Source: an uncultured Porphyromonadaceae bacterium (GTDB lineage Bacteria > Bacteroidota > Bacteroidia > Bacteroidales > Muribaculaceae). Taken from it: a stretch of 64,000 bases of DNA. The position numbers and the translations under genes were made by a program. Where the stretch lies: contig CAJKRG010000004.1 of the NCBI GenBank assembly GCA_905202215.1, positions 1 to 64,000 on the forward strand, read 5' to 3'. Of the stretch, positions 34,850 to 43,794 are shown piece after piece (the stretch's first letter is position 1; every line of letters starts with the position of its first letter). The notes beneath the pieces were generated by a model, which was not told where the DNA came from, made no database searches, and saw only the letters and a program-made list of their open reading frames with translations.

Positions 34850-37800
34850 ATGTTGACTATATATAAAGCATCAGCCGGCTCGGGCAAGACCTATACGCTT
34901 GCTTTTGAATATGTGAAATTGCTGCTGGGGGTCAAACTTACTGACGGCTCGGAGCGCTATGTGCTCAATGACGCACGATATGTCCCGGGAGGTCAGAGGA
35001 TTGCCTGTCGTCACAGAGGCATTCTTGCCATAACCTTCACTAATGCCGCCACGGAGGAAATGAAAAGTCGTATTGTGCGCGAGCTTGCCAGACTGGCCGG
35101 AGACGTTGATGCTGACTATCGCGAGAGACTTGTTTCTATCTTCGGGTGTACGGCGTCTGAGTTGAAATCGGCTGCGGCTCTCGCACTGTCGGAAATGCTG
35201 TATGACTATGGCAATTTCAATGTAAGTACTATCGATTCATTCTTTCAGAGTGTGTTGCGCACATTTTCGCGGGAAATAGATCATCAGGGTGATTATGAAC
35301 TCAGTCTGAATCTTGATGATGTTGTGGCGCAGGCCATATCTCTGATGCTCGATGATCTTAATTACGGACGAGCAGAGAATTCGACACGACTGAACCGTTG
35401 GATACGTGATTATGTGCTGACTCGTCTTCAGCAGGGCGGCAGTTACAATTTCTTTAACCGTGCCGGACGTATGCTCTCGTCGGTCTCGGCTTCGGTAGCC
35501 TCGGCGCTCGGTGACGAAACATACACCACGCGAGCGGAGGTTTTCCGCCGATATATCGCCGATCCGGAACGTATCGCCAGATTCGAAAAAGAACTTAGAA
35601 AGGCCATAACCCTCAGAGGTACCGCGATAAAAGCCGCTGCCGAAGATTTTGTCAGAATGGCTGACGGACTCGGCATGCCCGCGGATGCCTATAATAAATC
35701 GTTCAGGCCTCGTGTTGACAAGGCTATATCCGATCCGAGCTCGCTTACAGCCAAGGATTTTGGTATCGGCCTTTTCAAAATGCTGACGGAAGAGCCTGAA
35801 CAGAAAAAATTCTATGTACAGTCGCGTATCAAGAATATAAAACATCTTGGAGCGTCGCTTGATGATGTGTTTGAGTGTGCCTGTCGTTTTGCGGAAGTTG
35901 CAGTTGGCAATATCGGCGAGATGTCAGTTCTTGTAGAAATCGTCGGATCTTTGCCTCTGCTCGAATTTATCGGCATGACGGAGGCTTATATGCAGAAATT
36001 TCTGCGTGACAATAACATGATGCTGATTTCCGATACCGGAGAACTGTTGAAGCGCATAATCAGCGATGCCGAGCTTCCGTTTATATACGAACGGCTCGGC
36101 ATGAAACTCGACAGTCTTCTTATCGATGAGTTTCAGGATACGTCCCATCTACAGTGGCACAATCTTCGTCCTCTCGTGGCAAACAGCATAGCCGAAGGAC
36201 ACGACAGTCTCATTATCGGTGACGAAAAACAGGCTATTTTCAGATTCCGCAATTCCGACAGCGAACTCCTCGGTCGGCTGGTCGGAGAACGTGACTTTCC
36301 TGATTCCCACTGTCTTCGTGGAAATGTTCCGGCTGAGAATACCAACTATCGTAGTGCAGGCGCCATTGTACGGTTCAACAACACACTTTTCCGCCGTATG
36401 GCCCGAAATCTCGGTATGGAGTGCTATGGTAATGTCGTGCAGACTCCTGCAGCGAAGAATGCCTCAATGCCTGCTTATATCCGGCTGCAGTTTGTAGATG
36501 CTTGTGACAACGATATGAGGAATGAGATTTTCGAACGCATGGCAGCCGAAATCAACAGACAGCATGCTTCAGGCTATCGCTGGCGCGATATACTGATTCT
36601 TGTCCGGGCCCGTGACGAGGCTAAGGCTATAGCTGAATTTCTCATGTACCGTCATCCTGAGATCCGTCTGCTGTCAAGCGAAGCTCTCATGCTGAACAGT
36701 TCTGTGGCTGTGCGTACGATTATCGGAATGCTCAAACTTGTGGAACGTTCGTACAGGGCTCCGGCCGAGGTGGGTGAACGGCGCCGTATGCAGTATGCAT
36801 CAAAGGCTGATATCGTGATGATGATAAGCCGTTTCGCTTATTACCATGGAGAAGGATTCGGTGCATCGGAGGCTCTCGAACTCGCTCTTGGAGAAGCTGC
36901 CGATGCGGGAGGTGCTCTTCAGCGGGAGGTTCTCGCCATCCGGGCCGAGAATCCGGCGAATCTTGTAGCGCTTGTCGAGGCTGTTATAGCACATAAAATA
37001 CCGCAGGCTCAGCGGGAGACGGAATATGCCTATATAGCGGCTTTGCAGGATCTTGCGATAAAACATTGTGAAAGCGCAGATCCGTCGTTATCCTCATTTC
37101 TTGCGGAATATGACCGGAATATAGACAAATGGGCCATCAAGGCTTCGTCTAAACTTGACGCGGTAGAGATCATGACAGTCCATAAATCGAAGGGGCTTGA
37201 AAGAGCTTGTGTGCATATGCCTCTGGCCGACTGGAAATTGCGGCGTAAGACTGAAGATCTTTGGCTTCCGCTTGATGATGGACTGCCGGGTTTCGATCCT
37301 GACATTGTACCTCCGCTGTTGCGCGTGACGACAAGTAAAAACAATATATTGCGGACGTCTCCGAAATCTCCGTTTGCCTCTGTGCTCGAACGTAATGAGC
37401 GTGATATAGACGCCGATAATCTTAATCTTGCGTATGTTGCATATACGCGTGCTTCACGAGAACTTCTTGTATATAGCGGTGTCGACAATATCGGATCCTG
37501 GTTTGCCGAGGCGATGCAGCAGTGCGGTGATGATTCGGAACGCACTGATACGTCACTGATGCCTTTGTCTGACTATTATGATGTTTCCAGCGGGATATTC
37601 GAATTCGGAGAGCCGACGGGTTGTGAGGTGACACTTGCTGAAAATGTCGGTTGCGATGTTCCGGCGGGAGAATATACTGTCGTATGCCGTGATGACGCTC
37701 GCGAACTTACTGCAATTGACGATGTGCTTGGGGAGGATCCGGATATCGGCGGCGAGGAAATCAAAGAAATTACTGACGATGACAGCGATAACGCCATGGC

Positions 37801-38239
37801 GGGGGCTGCCCGTCGCGGTCAGAATCTTCATGCTGTACTGGCCTCGGTGCGTACTCGGTCGGATTTACCTCAATCGGTCGGTCGTTTGGCATTGCGTCTT
37901 GGTTTGTCGTCTGATGAAAGTAAGGAGTATCTACGTGTACTTGAGGATGCTTTTGACAAGGCCGGTGATCATGCTTTGGCATGGTTCAGCCCTGAAAACA
38001 AGATCTTTGCCGAGCGAGCTATCTATTTTCCCAAAACAGGGGAAACATTCCGTCCGGACCGTGTCGTCGTGGCCCCTGACGGATCTGTTACAGTGGTCGA
38101 CTATAAATTTACAACCGAGGCCCGTGTGGGACATCGACGACAGGTCGAGTTGTATATAAGTCTGTTAAAACGCATGGGACGAGAAAAAGTCGAAGGATTC
38201 TTGTGGTATCCTCTTCTCGGATTGATAATAAAAGTGTAA
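34850..38239 (+). CDS. AddA-like UvrD-type helicase with C-terminal nuclease domain
   Basis: 1129 residues. The N-terminus carries Walker A in ASAGSGKTYTLAFEY and the rest of superfamily 1A (LAITFTNAATEEMK, LIDEFQDTS, IGDEKQAIFRFR, VHKSKGLE, YVAYTRASRELL). The C-terminus has a PD-(D/E)XK-type nuclease core with FRPDRVVVAPDG and VVDYKF. This is the AddA/RecB helicase-nuclease organisation for processing double-strand breaks. The usual partner nuclease gene (addB) is not adjacent here. It starts 9 nt after the sugar-transferase gene, so the two may be cotranscribed. Confidence 0.85.
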   Translation: MLTIYKASAGSGKTYTLAFEYVKLLLGVKLTDGSERYVLNDARYVPGGQRIACRHRGILAITFTNAATEEMKSRIVRELARLAGDVDADYRERLVSIFGCTASELKSAAALALSEMLYDYGNFNVSTIDSFFQSVLRTFSREIDHQGDYELSLNLDDVVAQAISLMLDDLNYGRAENSTRLNRWIRDYVLTRLQQGGSYNFFNRAGRMLSSVSASVASALGDETYTTRAEVFRRYIADPERIARFEKELRKAITLRGTAIKAAAEDFVRMADGLGMPADAYNKSFRPRVDKAISDPSSLTAKDFGIGLFKMLTEEPEQKKFYVQSRIKNIKHLGASLDDVFECACRFAEVAVGNIGEMSVLVEIVGSLPLLEFIGMTEAYMQKFLRDNNMMLISDTGELLKRIISDAELPFIYERLGMKLDSLLIDEFQDTSHLQWHNLRPLVANSIAEGHDSLIIGDEKQAIFRFRNSDSELLGRLVGERDFPDSHCLRGNVPAENTNYRSAGAIVRFNNTLFRRMARNLGMECYGNVVQTPAAKNASMPAYIRLQFVDACDNDMRNEIFERMAAEINRQHASGYRWRDILILVRARDEAKAIAEFLMYRHPEIRLLSSEALMLNSSVAVRTIIGMLKLVERSYRAPAEVGERRRMQYASKADIVMMISRFAYYHGEGFGASEALELALGEAADAGGALQREVLAIRAENPANLVALVEAVIAHKIPQAQRETEYAYIAALQDLAIKHCESADPSLSSFLAEYDRNIDKWAIKASSKLDAVEIMTVHKSKGLERACVHMPLADWKLRRKTEDLWLPLDDGLPGFDPDIVPPLLRVTTSKNNILRTSPKSPFASVLERNERDIDADNLNLAYVAYTRASRELLVYSGVDNIGSWFAEAMQQCGDDSERTDTSLMPLSDYYDVSSGIFEFGEPTGCEVTLAENVGCDVPAGEYTVVCRDDARELTAIDDVLGEDPDIGGEEIKEITDDDSDNAMAGAARRGQNLHAVLASVRTRSDLPQSVGRLALRLGLSSDESKEYLRVLEDAFDKAGDHALAWFSPENKIFAERAIYFPKTGETFRPDRVVVAPDGSVTVVDYKFTTEARVGHRRQVELYISLLKRMGREKVEGFLWYPLLGLIIKV

Positions 38240-38256
38240 ATTTGCCGTTTAATAAT

Positions 38257-39903
38257 ATGATGAAACATTATTTGACTTGTATTTTAGGCGCTGCGGCGAT
38301 AGCTGTGGCGGCTGTTGCCGATGCTTCGGCCTGCACAAGCCTCATAGCGGCGCAGGGAGCCACAGCAGACGGCGGCACTATGATTACGTATGCGGCCGAC
38401 AGCCATACTTTGTATGGCGAACTTTATCGTCAGGCTGCAGCCGACCATGTTTCCGGAGCCATGCGTCAGGTAGTGGAGTGGGATACCGGCCGTCATCTTG
38501 GCGAAATTCCGGAAGTGGCTCATACTTATGCCACTATCGGCAATATGAATGAACACGGACTTACGATTGCCGAGAGTACGTGGGGCGGTCGTCCCGAATT
38601 GGAAGGTAGCGGTCTTATTGATTACGGTTCTCTTATATATATCACGCTTCAGCGCGCACGCACTGCCCGCGAGGCTATCGATGTCATGACAGGCCTTGTG
38701 CGTGACCACGGCTACGCCTCTTCGGGCGAATCGTTTTCTATCGCCGATCCTGATGAAGTTTGGGTGATGGAGCTTATCGGTAAGGGTAAGACCGATCCCG
38801 GAGCCGTCTGGGTTGCCCGTCGAGTTCCGGAAGGATATATCAGCGGTCATGCCAATCACGCCCGTATACATAAGTTCCCTCTGAAGGATAAAGAGACACT
38901 TTATTCGCCGGATGTCATTGATTTTGCCCGTTCACAAGGTTATTTCAATGGCAAGGACAAAGACTTCGATTTCTCTCGCGCTTATGCCGTGACTGATGCC
39001 GGAGCGCTTCGTGGATGTGATGCCCGAGTGTGGGCTTATTTCCGCAAGTTTGCGCCGGAAGGATCCATGGACCAATATATTCCATGGATTATGGAAGGCA
39101 AAGGAGAGCCAATGCCTCTCTGGATCAAACCGGCTAAGGCTCTTACAGGAAACGATCTCAAATGGATGATGCGTGATCATTTTGAAGATACACATCTCGA
39201 TATGACAAAAGATATAGGTGCAGGCCCGTTTGATGTGCCATATCGCTGGCGTCCTATGGGATTTACGGTCGACGGACAGGAGTATACTCATGAACGTGCC
39301 ATTGCTACCCAGCAGACCGGTTTTTCTTTTGTGGCTGATATGAATGGTAAACGTCACGACGCAATGAAAGGAATACTTTGGTTTGGAGTTGATGATGCCA
39401 ATACTTGCGTTTATGTGCCGGTATTCAACAGTACCGATACAGTACCTCATGCTTTGGATGGCCATGCCGATCTGTATAACCTATCCTGGGAGGCCATGTT
39501 CTGGGTGAATAATTATGTCGCAAACCAGGCATATAACCGTTATTCTCAGATGATTCCCGACATCCGTCGTGTCCAGGGACAGCTTGAGAATGAGCTGGAG
39601 ACCGCGGTGGCCGAGGCTTCTGCAGCTATTTCCGGCAAACCATATGCAGAGGCGCAGGCTGTACTTCGTAACATGACGGTAGACCGCACTACAGATGCGA
39701 CTGTCCGCTATAAACAGCTTGGCGATTATCTCTTTGTGAAATATCTTGACGGAAATATAAAAAAGGAGGAAAACGGCAAATTTGCCCGTACACCTGATGG
39801 AATGCCTGTTCAGCCTGTATTCGGTGGCTACAATGAACGCTACTTCCGTTCTATAGTCGAGGATGCCGGTGACCGTCTTAAGGTAGTAGAACCACAACAG
39901 TAA
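38257..39903 (+). CDS. Secreted C69-family dipeptidase
   Basis: About 548 residues with a signal peptide. The N-terminal nucleophile hydrolase pattern ACTSLIAAQGATADGG places the catalytic Cys (Cys26) directly after the signal sequence, so it becomes the mature N-terminus. Further C69/Ntn features are EWDTGRHLGEIPE and GLTIAESTWGG. Such peptidases cut dipeptides in the periplasm. The frame is open further upstream into the end of addA; the ATG pair at 38257-38262 fits the signal peptide. A TAAATTTG box (38237-38244) lies a few nt before, within the addA end. Confidence 0.85.
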   Translation: MMKHYLTCILGAAAIAVAAVADASACTSLIAAQGATADGGTMITYAADSHTLYGELYRQAAADHVSGAMRQVVEWDTGRHLGEIPEVAHTYATIGNMNEHGLTIAESTWGGRPELEGSGLIDYGSLIYITLQRARTAREAIDVMTGLVRDHGYASSGESFSIADPDEVWVMELIGKGKTDPGAVWVARRVPEGYISGHANHARIHKFPLKDKETLYSPDVIDFARSQGYFNGKDKDFDFSRAYAVTDAGALRGCDARVWAYFRKFAPEGSMDQYIPWIMEGKGEPMPLWIKPAKALTGNDLKWMMRDHFEDTHLDMTKDIGAGPFDVPYRWRPMGFTVDGQEYTHERAIATQQTGFSFVADMNGKRHDAMKGILWFGVDDANTCVYVPVFNSTDTVPHALDGHADLYNLSWEAMFWVNNYVANQAYNRYSQMIPDIRRVQGQLENELETAVAEASAAISGKPYAEAQAVLRNMTVDRTTDATVRYKQLGDYLFVKYLDGNIKKEENGKFARTPDGMPVQPVFGGYNERYFRSIVEDAGDRLKVVEPQQ

Positions 39904-39942
39904 TAAATATAAATGGCATCAGAGCCATATAACACGATTACA

Positions 39943-40503
39943 ATGAAAATAGAACCTGGAAAATATTTTGAGATAGCATATAAGCTTTTCCGCGTCAATC
40001 CCGATGGTACCGAGACGCTGATGCACGAAGTTTCGTCCGAACAGCCCGATAGGGCTATATTCGGTATGACTGTCGGATTTGTTGAGGCTCTCGACGAAGC
40101 TGTTCTCGGTCAGGAAAAAGGCTTCAAATTTGACTTCTATGCCGAACCGGACAAAGCCTTCGGCCCTTATACGGAAGAGGATATCTATACCGTTCCGCGT
40201 GAAAATCTTCTTATCGACGGTAAATTTGATGAAAAGATGTTTGCTCCGGGCAGTCTGATACCTCTGCGTACTCCCGACGGCTATGTCGTTGACGGTCTTG
40301 TGCTTGAATTGAAGCCTGATTCTGTGGTCCTCGACCTTAATCATCCTCTTGCCAAAGATCGCGTGCATTACGTCGGCGAAGTTACCGAAGTTCGTATGCC
40401 CACTCAGGAAGAGTTGCAGCCATCTCACGGCTGCGGTGGTTGTGGCGGAGGCTGTGGTGACAACTCTTGCTGCTCCGACGGTAATTGCGGAGGTTGCTGC
40501 TGA
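39943..40503 (+). CDS. SlyD-like FKBP-type peptidyl-prolyl isomerase with Cys-rich tail
   Basis: About 186 residues. The FKBP domain carries FGMTVGFVEALDEAVLG, and the insert-in-flap domain and closing LNHPLAKDRVHYVGEV match SlyD. The last 25 residues are a Gly/Cys-rich tail (HGCGGCGGG and CGGCC), likely binding Ni, Zn or other metals. SlyD acts as chaperone, isomerase and metal store. I used the ATG at 39943 (MKIEPGKYFE), the usual family start; the ATG at 39913 is an alternative. The ABC ATPase gene follows after 3 nt. Confidence 0.85.
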   Translation: MKIEPGKYFEIAYKLFRVNPDGTETLMHEVSSEQPDRAIFGMTVGFVEALDEAVLGQEKGFKFDFYAEPDKAFGPYTEEDIYTVPRENLLIDGKFDEKMFAPGSLIPLRTPDGYVVDGLVLELKPDSVVLDLNHPLAKDRVHYVGEVTEVRMPTQEELQPSHGCGGCGGGCGDNSCCSDGNCGGCC

Positions 40504-40506
40504 TTT

Positions 40507-41169
40507 ATGATTTCGGGTAGGAACATACGCAAGACTTTTGGGAATCTTGAGGTGCTCAAAGGGATCGATATTGATATCGAACCCGGTCGTGTCACTGCTA
40601 TTGTTGGGCCCAGCGGCGCCGGTAAGACAACTCTGTTACAGATAATAGGCACGCTTATGTCGCCCGATCGTGGAGGTTCGGTGCTTTATGACGGGACTGA
40701 AGTGACCTCGCTCGGTGATGCGGCTCTCTCTCGTTTCCGTAATCTTAACATAGGTTTTGTGTTTCAGTTCCATCGTCTTCTGCCGGAGTTTTCACTCGTC
40801 GAAAATGTCGCGATGCCGGCGCTGATATCCGGTGTAAGTCGTCAGGAAGCTTTTGAGAAAGCTCGGCGTCTGCTTGGCCGTCTTGATCTGCGTGGGCGTG
40901 AATCCCATCGGCCATCGGAGCTATCAGGAGGGGAGTGTCAACGCGGGGCAGTGGCAAGAGCGCTGATAAACAACCCGAAAATAATACTTGCCGATGAACC
41001 TTCAGGCAGTCTCGACTCAGAGAATCGTGCACGCTTGCACAGATTGTTTTTTGAGCTTCGCGACGAAATGGGGGCTGGCTTCGCCATTGTCACCCACGAT
41101 GAAAGTCTTGCGGATGACGCCGATATTGTTGTTCACATGGCCGATGGCCGTATAAAATCAATATTATAA
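40507..41169 (+). CDS. ABC transporter ATP-binding protein, LolD type
   Basis: 220 residues. Walker A GPSGAGKTT, Q-loop FQFHRLLPEFS, signature LSGGECQRGAVARAL, Walker B IILADEPSG and the switch His in THDE are all present. The length and EVTSL / FHRLLPEF pattern match LolD/MacB-type ATPases that drive lipoprotein release or other outer-membrane tasks. No permease gene is adjacent, so the partner must lie elsewhere. It follows slyD by 3 nt. Confidence 0.88.
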   Translation: MISGRNIRKTFGNLEVLKGIDIDIEPGRVTAIVGPSGAGKTTLLQIIGTLMSPDRGGSVLYDGTEVTSLGDAALSRFRNLNIGFVFQFHRLLPEFSLVENVAMPALISGVSRQEAFEKARRLLGRLDLRGRESHRPSELSGGECQRGAVARALINNPKIILADEPSGSLDSENRARLHRLFFELRDEMGAGFAIVTHDESLADDADIVVHMADGRIKSIL

Positions 41170-41199
41170 TCTCTAATGTAAAAACAAAAATCTGTGAAA

Positions 41200-41889
41200 A
41201 TGAAATTAACCCATTATCTCATTCTTGCTGCAGCCGCCCTCTCTCTCGGCTCATGCAACTCTGACAGCGATTCTCCATCAGCTGGGATGTATATGGATAT
41301 AGTTACTCTTAAGTCGACCGATCAGCAGGGTTCTATAATGACATATAATCAAGAAGATGATTCACCACTTGTTACTCTCTCATGCTCTCAGGCTTTTTCA
41401 AAAGAGCAAGTCGGTAAACGTATTGTTGTTATTTATCAGCCAATCAATGGTTTGGCTCATGGTGAGAGTGGGCCTGTTAACGTGATACAAGCTGGAACTG
41501 TATTTGGTAGTGGTGCCGAGCCCGTGCCTGCTGTTGTTGATACACTTGACGCTTGGTATAGCGACCATATTACATATCTACAAGCATATCGCGCAGGCCA
41601 TTATCTTAATATCGCTATGCGCTTTGATGCAAATCCGTCGATACCCCCAAAAAAATTCGAATGTTATGTTGATGAATCGACTCTTGAGAGCGATTATCCC
41701 GAACTCCATATAGTATATAAGGGTAACAATGATATTAATCAGCAGGAACTTTCCTATATGGGGTCATATGATATAAGTTCAATATGGAGTAATCGTAAAG
41801 TATGTGGGATTAAGCTGTTATATAATGGAATAGATGGATCCTCCATAACTATTGAGAAAACAAATGGCATTATAAAACCAATGGAATAA
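41200..41889 (+). CDS. NigD-like lipoprotein
   Basis: 229 residues. The signal peptide ends with a lipobox (LGSC), so the mature protein is lipidated on Cys. The layout of one OB-like domain and one beta-sandwich resembles NigD lipoproteins of Bacteroides; the match is by overall pattern (DSPLVTLSC, GKRIVVIYQPI, AGHYLNIAMRF). The ATG at 41200 is chosen; an in-frame GTG lies two codons upstream. The gene is more AT-rich than its neighbours, which may point to transfer. The function is unknown. Confidence 0.6.
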   Translation: MKLTHYLILAAAALSLGSCNSDSDSPSAGMYMDIVTLKSTDQQGSIMTYNQEDDSPLVTLSCSQAFSKEQVGKRIVVIYQPINGLAHGESGPVNVIQAGTVFGSGAEPVPAVVDTLDAWYSDHITYLQAYRAGHYLNIAMRFDANPSIPPKKFECYVDESTLESDYPELHIVYKGNNDINQQELSYMGSYDISSIWSNRKVCGIKLLYNGIDGSSITIEKTNGIIKPME

Positions 41890-41917
41890 GGTATAAACTT
41901 ATAAATTATCATATCAC

Positions 41918-42226
41918 ATGGACAAGAAACAGGAACTTAAAATAGAACTTGCCCCTGAAATAGCAGGCGGCCATTACTCGAATCTCGCGCTTATAGCTCA
42001 TAGCGCCAACGAGTTCTTTCTCGATTTCATCTGTGTGGCACCCAACATGCCTCAGGCTCGTGTACAGAGCCGTATTGTAATGAGTCCCGAGAATGCCAAG
42101 ACTCTTCTCTTCGCTCTTCGCGACAATATCGCCAAATACGAACAGACCTTCGGCGAAATCCAGCGCAAAGCTCCTGTGGCTCCCGCAGCTCCTAAGGGTG
42201 GCATACCCAATCCTTTCGAAGCGTAA
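41918..42226 (+). CDS. DUF3467 protein
   Basis: 102 residues. The family pattern is visible: GGHYSNLALIAHSANEFFLDF, then RVQSRIVMSPENAKTLLFAL, and a Pro/Ala-rich end. DUF3467 is common in Bacteroidetes and of unknown function. It is followed by cysS after 15 nt and is probably cotranscribed with it. Confidence 0.85.
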   Translation: MDKKQELKIELAPEIAGGHYSNLALIAHSANEFFLDFICVAPNMPQARVQSRIVMSPENAKTLLFALRDNIAKYEQTFGEIQRKAPVAPAAPKGGIPNPFEA

Positions 42227-42241
42227 TAGTCGCGTAAGGCC

Positions 42242-43723
42242 ATGAAAGCCAATAACCTGGTTATATACAATTCACTGTCACGGCAGAAAGAGGCCTTTCA
42301 GCCGCTAAATGCGCCTCATGTCGGCATGTATGTGTGCGGTCCGACTGTCTACGGAGACGGTCATCTCGGCCATGCGCGTCCTGCCATCACGTTCGATATC
42401 GTTTTTCGTTATCTTACCCATCTGGGATATAAGGTGCGTTATGTCCGTAATATCACAGATGTCGGACATTTGGAGCATGATGCCGATGACGGTGAAGATA
42501 AAATCGCCAAGAAAGCACGTCTCGAACAGCTTGAGCCTATGGAAGTAGTGCAGCATTACTTGCTTCGCTATCATCATGCCATGGAGGCTCTTGGCGTTCT
42601 GCCTCCTTCCATCGAGCCGCACGCCTCGGGTCATATAATCGAACAGATAGAGTATATCAAATCGATTCTTGAGAGCGGTTATGCCTATGAGAGCGAGGGA
42701 TCGGTATATTTCGACGTGCCTAAATTCAATCGCGACTATGGTTACGGCAAACTCTCCGGCCGCAACATCGACGAACTCCTTGCCACGACAAGGGCTCTTG
42801 ACGGACAGGAACAGAAGCATAACCCCGCAGACTTTGCTTTATGGAAGAAAGCTGCTCCCGAGCATATCATGCACTGGCCGTCGCCCTGGAGCGAAGGTTT
42901 TCCAGGCTGGCATCTCGAATGTTCGACCATGAGCGAGAAGTATCTTGGCCGTCATTTCGATATTCACGGAGGCGGCATGGATCTTAAATTCCCGCATCAT
43001 GAATGTGAGATAGCACAGTCTGTGGCGCACAACGGTGAACCGACGGTACGCTATTGGATGCATAACAATATGATAACCATCAATGGCAAGAAGATGGGCA
43101 AGTCACTCGGAAACTTCATTACGCTCGATGAATTCTTTACAGGTTCACATCCTCTTCTGGAGCAGCCTTATTCGCCGATGACTATCCGCTTCTTCATATT
43201 GCAGGCGCATTACCGAGGAACTGTCGATTTCAGCAACGAGGCATTGCAGAGTGCTGAAAAGGCACTTGCGCGCATGAATGACGGTTATCGTCGTCTTCAG
43301 GAGCTTAAGGCTTCCGATACTTCAACTCTTGAGGGTGTATCTGATCTGGAAAAACGAGCCTATGAAGCTCTTGATGACGATTTCAATACTCCTGTGCTTA
43401 TCGGCGTGCTGTTTGATGCAGTGCGCATGGTCAACCAGGTGAACGATCATACCGCAACTGCGACACAGGCCGATATCGATGCTCTCAAAGCATTTTTCGA
43501 TACTTTCCTTATCGAGATTCTTGGAATTACCCCGGATGGTGCGTCGGGGGGTTCGGCAGCGGACCTTAAGCCGTATCACGATGCTGTTGATCTGCTTTTG
43601 CAGATTCGTGCCGAAGCCAAATCGCGCAAAGATTGGGCCACTTCCGATCTTATCCGCGACCGTCTTGCCGCAATCGGCTTCAGTGTCAAGGACACCAAAG
43701 ACGGTGTCGAATGGAGCCTCTGA
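42242..43723 (+). CDS. cysS: Cysteinyl-tRNA synthetase
   Basis: 493 residues. HIGH is present as GHLGHARPA and KMSKS as KKMGKSLGN. The zinc site includes the Cys of CGPTVYG and the later GWHLECSTMS and HHECEIAQS boxes. It charges tRNA-Cys. A strong terminator follows. Confidence 0.97.
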   Translation: MKANNLVIYNSLSRQKEAFQPLNAPHVGMYVCGPTVYGDGHLGHARPAITFDIVFRYLTHLGYKVRYVRNITDVGHLEHDADDGEDKIAKKARLEQLEPMEVVQHYLLRYHHAMEALGVLPPSIEPHASGHIIEQIEYIKSILESGYAYESEGSVYFDVPKFNRDYGYGKLSGRNIDELLATTRALDGQEQKHNPADFALWKKAAPEHIMHWPSPWSEGFPGWHLECSTMSEKYLGRHFDIHGGGMDLKFPHHECEIAQSVAHNGEPTVRYWMHNNMITINGKKMGKSLGNFITLDEFFTGSHPLLEQPYSPMTIRFFILQAHYRGTVDFSNEALQSAEKALARMNDGYRRLQELKASDTSTLEGVSDLEKRAYEALDDDFNTPVLIGVLFDAVRMVNQVNDHTATATQADIDALKAFFDTFLIEILGITPDGASGGSAADLKPYHDAVDLLLQIRAEAKSRKDWATSDLIRDRLAAIGFSVKDTKDGVEWSL

Positions 43724-43739
43724 GAATAGATTAATTTTA

Positions 43740-43780
43740 AATACGCCAGTCCGAACACAGATTGTTTGGGCTGGCGTATT
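43740..43780. terminator. Bidirectional terminator between cysS and the CotH gene
   Basis: An 18-nt stem with wobble pairs (43740-43757 with 43763-43780), perfectly paired in the outer 10 bp, is followed by TTATTA on the plus strand and A/T-rich sequence on the other. It lies between two converging genes. Confidence 0.85.
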
Positions 43781-43794
43781 TTATTACATGTTGC

